Below, piece after piece: positions 8,495-16,210 of a DNA stretch of 64,000 nt (position 1 is its first letter; the number at the start of each line of letters is the position of its first letter). The translations under genes were made by a program, and so were the position numbers. Source of the DNA: Colwellia marinimaniae (GTDB lineage: Bacteria; Pseudomonadota; Gammaproteobacteria; Enterobacterales; Alteromonadaceae); assembly GCF_002207865.1 (NCBI RefSeq), contig NZ_BDQM01000005.1:141814-205813 (forward strand), read 5' to 3'. The notes under the pieces are model-generated. The model ran no database searches. It was not told the origin of the DNA and saw only the letters and a program-made list of their open reading frames with translations.

Positions 8495-10105
8495 ATGGCG
8501 AATATACTATCTAATTTTACTCTTTTTAAAGCCGGTGCGAAATCAATACATATTGCCACCTTACTTTGCAGCGCATTAATATTGACCTCATGTGGTGGTT
8601 CATCATCAACAGAGGCCGAAACAGAGCCCACTGACTCTAATCTCCCGCCGGCAGAGTTACCAATAGCGGAGCCGCTATTAATAGAAGCTGAAGATTATGT
8701 GCGTTTTTTAGATACGACTCAGGGTAACGAAGGTAATGCTTTTCGCAATGACAATGTCGATATTGAAGAGTTGAGCAGTGGTGAAGGTTTTATTGTTAGT
8801 TATACCGAGACAGGTGAATGGCTAGAATATGATTTCACCTTAACGGCTGGTAGTTATATATTGTCGATAAAAGTTGCTTCAGCGCTTGGTGGTGGGGCTT
8901 ACTCTTTATTTCTTGATGATGAGCTAGTAGCGACCGATAGTGTCGCTGAAACTGGGGGTTGGCAAGTTTTTGAAAACCATGATGTTGCCCTACTTACTGT
9001 TACAGAAGGTGCTCATATTTTACGCCTTGAAATCATTTCAGGGCCTTTCAATATAGATAGTATTCACTTTAAAGTGGATGATGGTAGCTTTGTACCTCCC
9101 GTAGTTGTACCCGAAGAGGCGCCATTGCAGCTGCCTGATGTTAAGGTGGTGATAGACCCCAACCCAATCAGTCCACTAACGGCAGTGAGTGAAATGGGCA
9201 TTGGCATTAATTTGGGCAATACTTTAGACGCACCAACAGAAGGCTCTTGGGCACCGGCAGCAGAAGAGCAATTCATTATTGATTTTAAAGAGGCGGGATT
9301 CAAACATGTGAGGATCCCAGTTACTTGGCATGAACGTACCGATAGCTCAGCGCCATATCAAGTAGATGCTGCTGAAATGGATAGAGTGGAAACCATAGTT
9401 GATTGGGCGCTACAGCAAGAGCTTTATGTTATTTTAAATGCCCATCATGATAACTGGCTCAAAGATAACTATGCTAGTCAGAGTAATCGCAATCGTTTTG
9501 ACTCGATTTGGTTGCAAATCGTTGAGCGATTCAAATATAAATCAGCAAAATTACTGTTTGAAATTCTCAATGAACCTGTTGGCTTAACCATTGATAATGT
9601 CGATGAAATAAATGTACGAGTGCTCGATATTATTCGCCGAGCGAATCCGACCCGTTTAGTGGTGTTTTCTGGCAATGGTTTTACCCCAATTGATGCTTTG
9701 TTAGCCGCGGCAATACCCGATAAAAATGATGATTATTTAATTGCTAATTTCCATGCTTACGACCCCTGGCCGTTTGCTGGTCAGTGTCTTAGGGATTGGG
9801 GTACAGATGCAGATATCGCTGCATTAGGTGATATCTATCAAAAAGCCCATAACTGGTCAGTCGAACATGATATCCCAGTAACCGTCAATGAATTTGGTGT
9901 TGCCCACTTTGACTTTACTGCCCCTGAGAATATCTGTAATGAAGATGACCGTTTAAAATATATTGCAGCGCATGTGAATTTCGCCACAGCGCATGGTATA
10001 GCGGCAACTTTTTGGGATGATGCCGGTTCGTTTAGCACTTATGACCGTGCTGAGTATAGCTGGGGGCCAGAAAAAGATATTCTTGTCGCGCCGAACTTAC
10101 CCTAA
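8495..10105 (+). CDS. CBM6-GH5 endo-beta-glucanase lipoprotein
   Basis: A 536-residue secreted lipoprotein with lipobox LTSC (Cys33) followed by a Ser/Glu/Pro linker. A CBM6-like beta-sandwich spans about residues 60-196 (IEAEDYVRF, GEWLEYDFTL, LRLEIISGPFNIDSIHF) and would bind beta-glucan chains. The GH5 barrel spans about 230-530, with GINLGNTLDAP, the catalytic acid/base Glu360 in EILNEP and the nucleophile Glu466 in VTVNEFG. The likely activity is endo-hydrolysis of beta-1,4 or mixed-linkage glucan at the cell surface, producing oligosaccharides for the TonB-dependent receptors. Exact GH5 subfamily and linkage are not settled. No LacI-type operator is visible upstream, so it may be controlled by another regulator such as the AraC pair. 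Confidence 0.88.
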   Translation: MANILSNFTLFKAGAKSIHIATLLCSALILTSCGGSSSTEAETEPTDSNLPPAELPIAEPLLIEAEDYVRFLDTTQGNEGNAFRNDNVDIEELSSGEGFIVSYTETGEWLEYDFTLTAGSYILSIKVASALGGGAYSLFLDDELVATDSVAETGGWQVFENHDVALLTVTEGAHILRLEIISGPFNIDSIHFKVDDGSFVPPVVVPEEAPLQLPDVKVVIDPNPISPLTAVSEMGIGINLGNTLDAPTEGSWAPAAEEQFIIDFKEAGFKHVRIPVTWHERTDSSAPYQVDAAEMDRVETIVDWALQQELYVILNAHHDNWLKDNYASQSNRNRFDSIWLQIVERFKYKSAKLLFEILNEPVGLTIDNVDEINVRVLDIIRRANPTRLVVFSGNGFTPIDALLAAAIPDKNDDYLIANFHAYDPWPFAGQCLRDWGTDADIAALGDIYQKAHNWSVEHDIPVTVNEFGVAHFDFTAPENICNEDDRLKYIAAHVNFATAHGIAATFWDDAGSFSTYDRAEYSWGPEKDILVAPNLP

Positions 10106-10311
10106 AATTTTAGACTAACTGCACAGTTAATAACCCAGTAACTCAGCATATTGATAAAGAAAAAATAAATTATCTCATTGCAGTTAGGCACTTTCTCAAA
10201 AAATGAAAGCTCAGCCATATTTAAACAAGTACTGAAATATATGCTACTTGCTCAGACAAAAATGTAACTAAAACGACCTTTATTTAAAAACAATCCTTAG
10301 AAATTGGGAAT

Positions 10312-11910
10312 ATGAATTTTATGAGTTTTAAACGTACTTTTACCACAGCTATCAGCCCGCTAATTTATCTAACGCTAGCTTGCACCCTGTTTAGTGCAGC
10401 GCTTAGTGCCCTACCGGCACCAACTGAACTAGGTCAGTTCTATGTGAAGAAGCAGTATTCAGGACAAGCAATACCAAGTTTTTCCCAAAACAAACATAGG
10501 CTACCTAAACCTATCTTCGACGCTAAACCTGAGTATATCGACTTTTACTATCGTGCTTGGCAAATAGGCTTTGAGCACTTTAAAAAACCGCAGGCAAGCA
10601 GCCCTTTTGTTTCAAACTTTATTGATGAAGCTTTTAACGACAATATATTTTTATGGGACATGAGTTTTTCAACCATGTGGGGCAATTACGCTCATCACAT
10701 TTTCCCTAGCATTGACGGCTTAGACAATTTTTATCGTCTGCAAATGAGCGATGGTGAAATAGTACGAGAAGTCGGCGAAAAAGATGGTCATTTAGGTGTT
10801 ATTGGCTGGTCTGAGCCTGGCACCGCCGGGAATTTAAACCACCCTATTCTACCTTGGGCTGAGCTAGAATCTTATAGAATCACCAACAACAAAAAACGCC
10901 TCGCCGATGTTTACCTGCCATTAGTAAAGTATCGTGAAAGTTTTAGCAAAATTTATCACCCAGCTTCTGGTTTATACCTTACCGATAAAGCGGCCATGGA
11001 TGACTCGCCACGCAATAAGCAAATGTTAGCGGGTATCGATGTCGCCGCCGAAATGGTTATTTTTGATCGTTGGTTGGCGGAAATTGCCACTGAGCTAGGC
11101 AAGGATAGTGAAGCCAAACACTATCTTGCTCGCGCTGATGATTATGCAACGTTTATTAATGACAAACTTTGGCATGAAGAAAGCGGTTTCTATTATGATT
11201 GGGGCAAAAATAACAAATTGATGACTATGCGCACTATTGCCGCATTTTGGACCATGCTTGGCAAAATTCCTAATGATAAGCAATTGGCTCGGTTAATCGA
11301 ACACCTTAATGATCCTAAGTCATTCAACACCAAGCATAGAGTGCCAACCCACCCCGCTGATGAAGTAGGCTTTAATGGCGACTATTGGGCCGGTGCTGTT
11401 TGGGTGCCAACAAATACCATGGTGATACAAGGGCTGGAAGTAAATAATGAGTTCGCATTAGCACGAGAAATAGCGATGAATCACCTTGATAGCACCACCC
11501 AGGTTTTTGTTGAAACGAATACTGCGTGGGAAAACTATACGCCACTTGAAATTAAGCAAGGCCGTAAAGCAAAAGCTGATTTTATCGGTTGGTCAGGTTT
11601 AGCCCCGATTAATTATTTGATTAAACATGCCATTGGACTGCGCATCAATGCACCAAAGAATGAAATTACTTGGCGTATTAATGAGCTTGGTCGCCATGGC
11701 ATACAAGGTTTGCGCTTTAATGGGCAAGGAGAAGCCATGAATTCAGTTGATTTAATAGCAAAAAAACGAAAAGAGTTAAGCGATGATATTCATATCAACA
11801 TCCAATGTCGACAAGCCTTTACCCTGAATATTATTAGCCCGTTTGCTCAGCAGAGTTATCAAATAAATTGCCAAAACAAAACAGAAATAGTCTTTATAAA
11901 TAATAAGTAA
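10312..11910 (+). CDS. Exported GH63/GH37-like (alpha/alpha)6-barrel glycoside hydrolase
   Basis: A 532-residue protein with an N-terminal signal peptide (hydrophobic LIYLTLACTLFSAAL, likely cleavage near ALSA/LPAP). Family-like motifs include FLWDMSFSTMWG, AMDDSPRN (possible catalytic Asp), FNGDYWAGAVWVPTNTMV and TNTAWENYTPLE (Glu in the ENYxP context seen in GH63). These point to the trehalase / GH63 / MGH1-like clan of inverting alpha-glycosidases. The substrate is unknown. In a beta-glucan island an alpha-linked target is unexpected, so it could act on a side chain, trehalose or another sugar. The start could also be the ATG at 10321. Confidence 0.7.
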   Translation: MNFMSFKRTFTTAISPLIYLTLACTLFSAALSALPAPTELGQFYVKKQYSGQAIPSFSQNKHRLPKPIFDAKPEYIDFYYRAWQIGFEHFKKPQASSPFVSNFIDEAFNDNIFLWDMSFSTMWGNYAHHIFPSIDGLDNFYRLQMSDGEIVREVGEKDGHLGVIGWSEPGTAGNLNHPILPWAELESYRITNNKKRLADVYLPLVKYRESFSKIYHPASGLYLTDKAAMDDSPRNKQMLAGIDVAAEMVIFDRWLAEIATELGKDSEAKHYLARADDYATFINDKLWHEESGFYYDWGKNNKLMTMRTIAAFWTMLGKIPNDKQLARLIEHLNDPKSFNTKHRVPTHPADEVGFNGDYWAGAVWVPTNTMVIQGLEVNNEFALAREIAMNHLDSTTQVFVETNTAWENYTPLEIKQGRKAKADFIGWSGLAPINYLIKHAIGLRINAPKNEITWRINELGRHGIQGLRFNGQGEAMNSVDLIAKKRKELSDDIHINIQCRQAFTLNIISPFAQQSYQINCQNKTEIVFINNK

Positions 11911-11969
11911 ATTTATTTTGTTATATTTTATAAGTAGTTAGTTGATGAATAATTTAATAGACAAATAAA

Positions 11970-11983
11970 TGAAAGCGCTTACA
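11970..11983. promoter_or_regulatory. LacI-type operator (one mismatch) upstream of the 12023 gene
   Basis: TGAAAGCGCTTACA differs by one base from the TGTAAGCGCTTACA palindrome found repeatedly in this island. It lies 40 bases before the start of the next gene, a position suited to repression. Confidence 0.6.
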
Positions 11984-12022
11984 ATGAAAAGTGAACTAAC
12001 AAATACATGTTGAGGTAGTATT

Positions 12023-12433
12023 ATGCACAAACATAGAATAAGTTTCGCCGATATTAACATTATTAGCGCTAGCATTGCCGAAGTTATTGTCGATGAAGGC
12101 ATTGAAGTATCTTTAGAAATGGTTGAAGAACATGATAACTTTATTGCCTCTATTTTTAAGGGAAGTTATGGTGTTTTACTCAATAAAATTAATACCTACT
12201 CTTATAGCCCAGAAGCACAATACATCATGGGGTCTGCCGAAAATATAGTGGCTATTGCGGCGGTAAATTATAATGAGCAAGGCCAGCAATCTAGCAAAGC
12301 GATTGCCGATAAACGCGTCATTGATCAATTAAATTTCAGGACATTTTCAGGTTTGGATTTAGGCTGGCAGCAGGCAATAACCTGGCTAGATCAAGAATTA
12401 AAGAGCAATATCACCCCAGCCTATTCGCCATAG
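12023..12433 (+). CDS. Hypothetical protein, 136 residues
   Basis: I do not recognise this family. It is a soluble acidic protein without signal peptide or membrane segment, with alternating beta/alpha character (INIISASIAEVIVDEGIEVSLEMVEEH; SAENIVAIAAVNYNE; GLDLGWQQAITWLDQEL) that loosely recalls SpoIIAA/STAS-like small domains. A TTGAGG-type ribosome binding site precedes the ATG. A LacI-type operator 40 bases upstream suggests it is part of the sugar regulon. A weak hairpin (GGGGCAG ... CTGCCC, 12469-12499) separates it from the convergent EEP gene. Confidence 0.7.
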   Translation: MHKHRISFADINIISASIAEVIVDEGIEVSLEMVEEHDNFIASIFKGSYGVLLNKINTYSYSPEAQYIMGSAENIVAIAAVNYNEQGQQSSKAIADKRVIDQLNFRTFSGLDLGWQQAITWLDQELKSNITPAYSP

Positions 12434-12556
12434 TAGAATAAGAAGATTAAGTTATGCCGATAAGTAGCGGGGCAGATAATAGTTATTTATTGGCTGCCCT
12501 ATATTCAAGGTAATCTTTTGAATAATGTTGTTTTTAAGTTCAAATTTTAGGGGGAG

Positions 12557-13303
12557 TTACTGAACTGAGTCATTTAGGTATCGCAAGCTAGCAATAATGC
12601 TTAGATGATCTGAAGGATAAGCAGCTATTTTTTTTGCCCTACCAGTGAGGCCTTTAACGAAAAGACAATCAATACCGGCACTTTTAACTAAGGTCAGCTT
12701 AGCTTTTGACTGCACTAATATTACTTCTCTACTATCGCATTGACTATTAAAGTCACCCAATAATATTTTCGGGTATTGAGCAATTTTATTTAGCTGGGCC
12801 GCTGTTTCTTTAGCATTGGCTATGCGAGTCGCAATACTTTCATGGTCCCAATGAACATTAACGATAAAATAACGCTTATCCACTTTTGCTATCACCGCAT
12901 ACTCACCTGTTCTGGTGGCATTAGGGCCATCGGTTAAATCAAAACGGCCAGACTCGATAAAGCGATTACCCTGACAAAGATTAATAAAAATTTGAAATTG
13001 ACGCTGCCAACACTCTCCAAGTGATGTCTTCAAAGTCATAGCACGCTGATAGTTAGTCGGCAGTTTATTATTAATATCGTTTTCTTTAAGCTGCCAATCG
13101 TCGACACCTTCTTGGATAGCAAGAACATCAACCTGATTAGCCGTAATTAACTGCGCGTAATCATCACTATGCGCTGGCATGGTTTTCCAACCATAGATGT
13201 TTAATGACATCACAGTGATAGTCTCAGGTACTGTGGCGGCAGGCACTTCAGTGTTCAAACTAGATGCAGCGACAAGGCTAAGTAAGATTATTTTTACTTT
13301 CAA
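12557..13303 (-). CDS. Exported endonuclease/exonuclease/phosphatase (EEP) family hydrolase
   Basis: All EEP hallmarks appear in order: MSLNIYGW (Asn), IQEGVDDW (Glu), VNVHWDH, LLGDFNS (Asp/Asn) and YPSDHLSI (Asp-His). The N-terminus is a signal peptide (KVKIILLSLVAASSL). I place the start at a TTG (13303) because an AGGGTGG ribosome binding site sits about 8 bases upstream and the signal peptide then begins directly. An ATG at 13348 with no visible binding site, inside the end of the upstream gene, is the alternative. Family members cleave phosphodiesters or phosphates, and the substrate here is unknown. It probably forms an operon with the esterase and the ADP-ribosylglycohydrolase upstream on the same strand. 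Confidence 0.82.
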   Translation of the reverse strand: MKVKIILLSLVAASSLNTEVPAATVPETITVMSLNIYGWKTMPAHSDDYAQLITANQVDVLAIQEGVDDWQLKENDINNKLPTNYQRAMTLKTSLGECWQRQFQIFINLCQGNRFIESGRFDLTDGPNATRTGEYAVIAKVDKRYFIVNVHWDHESIATRIANAKETAAQLNKIAQYPKILLGDFNSQCDSREVILVQSKAKLTLVKSAGIDCLFVKGLTGRAKKIAAYPSDHLSIIASLRYLNDSVQ

Positions 13304-13331
13304 AGAAACTACCACCCTATTGAATGTCAGC

Positions 13332-14288
13332 TTAGTGCTTAAGCTCATAAGATAAGAACCACTGATAAAGATCGTCGCCGGAATAAACTCGAGTCCAAGC
13401 ATCATGACCTTTATCTTCATGCACAGTAAAACGCACGTTGTTATGGCCAAGTTTTTCTAAGGTATCGAGTCCCGCATAAAAATACTGAATATTCACCGCA
13501 CTATCTCTACCGCCGGAAAATTGCCAAACCGGTAACTTATGCTTTGCTATTGGCGCCATTAAACTCGGATGGCCCCAACCAACTACCGGGGCGATAGCAG
13601 CGAACCTTTCAGGGTATTTACTCGCCAGATACCAGGTGCCAAAGCCGCCATAACTAAGTCCTGATAAATAGGTTTTATCTACATTGACTCGGTACTTTGC
13701 TTGTACGCTATCAAGCATGGCAATTAAATCAGTCTCAAGTTTTTCCCAGCCTTGTGGCAATAACGGCGCAACCTCACCCATATCAGTTAGTGAAGGTGTT
13801 CTTTGCATAGCAGTTTGTGTTTGAAAAGCCGCGCTGCGCTTAGGTACACCATTAGCTAATCTTTTTGGAATGTTTTCTTTAGAGCGGTTATCAATATAGG
13901 TAATGCCTTTTTTATCAAAACCAAACATAGGCAGCTGCGGTGAAATTATAATAAAAGGCAAATCTTTTTTCTGTACCCAAGCCTCATATAAAGGCCCTTG
14001 CATCAAGACAAAACCGAGTTCATCTTGGCCATTGCCGCGCTCACCATTACCATGTAAAAACAGCATTACCGGCCATTTTTTCTCTGGTTTGGAGTGATAA
14101 CCTCGGGGTAAATAAACAAAATATTCGCGCTGACTGTTATCAACACTAGATTGGTAGTCTTCTCGCAGTAACTCGGCTGTTGAAGGAAGTGTTGTTTCAG
14201 GCTGTGTTGTTAAGCTTTGACTAGTATCGCTCGAACAAGCCAGTAGCAAAAAACTAATAGCGGTTAAACAAAATATTATTTTTTTCAT
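13332..14288 (-). CDS. Alpha/beta-hydrolase (esterase / PHB-depolymerase-like) lipoprotein
   Basis: About 318 residues, starting at MKKIIFCLTAISFLLLACSS (lipobox LLAC), so the protein is lipid anchored. It has an alpha/beta-hydrolase core with MLFLHGNGERG (oxyanion region), nucleophile Ser in GLSYGGFG, Asp in GGRDSAV and His in EDKGHDAW. Related proteins of the COG4099 type are predicted esterases or peptidases found in glycan loci, where they may remove acetyl or feruloyl groups. The frame is open eight codons further upstream, but the ATG at 14288 gives a proper signal peptide. It is followed on the same strand by the EEP gene. Confidence 0.85.
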   Translation of the reverse strand: MKKIIFCLTAISFLLLACSSDTSQSLTTQPETTLPSTAELLREDYQSSVDNSQREYFVYLPRGYHSKPEKKWPVMLFLHGNGERGNGQDELGFVLMQGPLYEAWVQKKDLPFIIISPQLPMFGFDKKGITYIDNRSKENIPKRLANGVPKRSAAFQTQTAMQRTPSLTDMGEVAPLLPQGWEKLETDLIAMLDSVQAKYRVNVDKTYLSGLSYGGFGTWYLASKYPERFAAIAPVVGWGHPSLMAPIAKHKLPVWQFSGGRDSAVNIQYFYAGLDTLEKLGHNNVRFTVHEDKGHDAWTRVYSGDDLYQWFLSYELKH

Positions 14289-14356
14289 GATACTCAGTAC
14301 TCCATAGCCCATAGTTCAAAGTGGTTTATGCCGATAATACGGGCGGTTAATTAAGC

Positions 14357-15739
14357 TTAACCTTTCGTTATAGGGATCAGCCAAACATTATTAACAACAT
14401 CAACTTTACCCTGCATTTGTTCAACCACCACTCGATCAATCACCCTAATCGCTCTTTGGGCCATTAGGCTAAAGGTATCTTCGCCAACTTGGTTGGGGGT
14501 ATGGTCTGGAAAGTTTCTTCGCGTACGGTGAATCCAATAACTTTCTGACAAGTTATCTTGACCAAACGCTTGCTCGACACCTTTTTTACCAAGCATAAAA
14601 CCTAATAAACCGCCCCAAGTCGCGGTCGGGTTATCTGAATCCCAGCCAGCCAATGTGCCTATTTGAATGGTGCGCACGATATCACCTTGTCCGTAGAACA
14701 AACTCACTAAACTGGCGGCAAAGTTAATACCCGCTCCAAAGGGATCATTATAAAGATAACCATCGGCATTATTAATTTGATAACGCTGATACACTGCATC
14801 ACGGCTTTTTTCCCAATCACTTTTATCTGCATTTTGTTGATATGAGTTTTTAATAAAATCATACATTTTGGCTGGATAAGAATCTTTAGGAAGAACGTTA
14901 CTTGCTTGCTCAGCCAACCACCAAGTTTGCTCTTGCATAGTTAAACTTTTATCCACAGACGAAGCAAGAGAATGCATAGTGATATAAAATTTGGCGATCC
15001 ACTGAGCATCATATTTTGCTGATACCCTAATGGGTAAATGTGATAATTTTAACGCAATATCGGCTCTTACTGGCGCTAATAAACCAAATATTTCCGTGGT
15101 CAGCTGAGCATCAATCATCATGTACTTAGCATTATTTTCCGGCTCACTGGTTGCTGGCGGCAACATGCCTTGCGCCATTAGTATTCGCGCTTGTTCATTA
15201 GCTTGCCACAAAAAATTTTCTTTAATTGCTATAGAGTGGGTAAATTTTTTAAACAGTGGTGCATCCTCTTCAGAGTAGGTGTGTACTAACCAACCAGTTC
15301 GGACTTGCTCAGCGGTTAACAAACTTGTTTGATGAAACTCATGTAAATACTGATACATGTATTCAATATCGGTATCATCATCTGCGCCCCAAGGTTGGCC
15401 CTTTTCAACAAAGAAAAAGTCAATGGTATCACTATGAGGTACCCCTTCCCCCCACACAGCGGGTAAATCCTTGCTACCCCAATCTTCATCGGTATAAAAA
15501 GGCATGGTGGCTGGTGTGCCTACTTTATCCATTTCCGTCACTAATCCGGTCCAATTAGCGATACTTTGCCCTAACCAAAAGCCATGTAACTTATCTTGAT
15601 AAGCGGCTCGTGAAATAGCGATGTAGTCAATATCTTTAAGCAGAGCTGAATCATTGACACTATCTGTCGGGACGTTTTCTGTACACGCAGATAAACAAAT
15701 CATCACTACGAAGTATAAAAATAGCTTTGCTAATTTCAT
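14357..15739 (-). CDS. ADP-ribosylglycohydrolase-family lipoprotein
   Basis: 460 residues beginning with a lipoprotein signal (MKLAKLFLYFVVMICLSAC). The body shows ADP-ribosylglycohydrolase (crystallin J1 / DraG-like) features: DKLHGFWLGQSIANWTGL, the acidic metal-binding cluster GADDDTDIEY, and the C-terminal GWDSDNPTATWGGLLGFMLG that replaces the usual GGDTDT-type metal motif. Classical members act in the cytoplasm on ADP-ribosylated proteins. Export and a sugar-utilisation context suggest a different N- or O-glycoside substrate. It heads a likely three-gene operon (ADP-ribosylglycohydrolase, esterase, EEP hydrolase). Confidence 0.83.
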   Translation of the reverse strand: MKLAKLFLYFVVMICLSACTENVPTDSVNDSALLKDIDYIAISRAAYQDKLHGFWLGQSIANWTGLVTEMDKVGTPATMPFYTDEDWGSKDLPAVWGEGVPHSDTIDFFFVEKGQPWGADDDTDIEYMYQYLHEFHQTSLLTAEQVRTGWLVHTYSEEDAPLFKKFTHSIAIKENFLWQANEQARILMAQGMLPPATSEPENNAKYMMIDAQLTTEIFGLLAPVRADIALKLSHLPIRVSAKYDAQWIAKFYITMHSLASSVDKSLTMQEQTWWLAEQASNVLPKDSYPAKMYDFIKNSYQQNADKSDWEKSRDAVYQRYQINNADGYLYNDPFGAGINFAASLVSLFYGQGDIVRTIQIGTLAGWDSDNPTATWGGLLGFMLGKKGVEQAFGQDNLSESYWIHRTRRNFPDHTPNQVGEDTFSLMAQRAIRVIDRVVVEQMQGKVDVVNNVWLIPITKG

Positions 15740-15942
15740 CGACTATCTCCAGTTAACATAAATGGATATTTAAATTTTTTCGGGCTAAGCATCGAAGTAA
15801 TTTAAAATATGGAACAATATTGAACAATATATATGAGGTGGTAAACCTAAAGATACTCAGCACTGTATTGCAAATAATGCCTTGTGCATGAGTATCTTTC
15901 AACATCGACGAAGCGCTAACAACTGTTAGCTAGATGTCATGT

Positions 15943-16210
15943 GATACCAATTCCCTTAAATTTATTCCCACCTCAGAGCTATGTCAGAGAAGTTATAATA
16001 AATAAAATTTGTGCAGGTATAGTCACTCTATATCTAACAAATTGGTGAAATTATTATTTTTCTGACCAGCTCCCAAGGGCGAGTTTAAAAGGCTTACATT
16101 CGTCGTTATTGATTTTGACAGGGGAATAACCATTATCTGCAATCAATGCCTTGCACCTAAGCCTTTTAACTCTCGCTGATTGAGAAATAACTTAATGGAC
16201 TTGGTATTAC
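15943..16210. repeat. MITE-like element between the ADP-ribosylglycohydrolase and GH3 genes
   Basis: The gap of about 470 bases between the two genes has no ORF. It holds an element with terminal inverted repeats (GATACCAATTCCCTTAA at the left; the right end reversed reads AATACCAAGTCCATTAA) and an internal long arm pair (GCGAGTTTAAAAGGCTTA near 16080 against a matching copy near 16160-16180). The right terminus overlaps the GH3 stop codon (16207-16209), so insertion may have reshaped the gene end. The bases left of the element (15740-15940) are an unremarkable promoter region. Confidence 0.5.

Noticed and set aside
15904..15920. AAGCGCTAACA resembling half of the LacI-type operator upstream of the ADP-ribosylglycohydrolase gene
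   Set aside because: Only one half matches and the symmetry is lost; not counted among operator sites.
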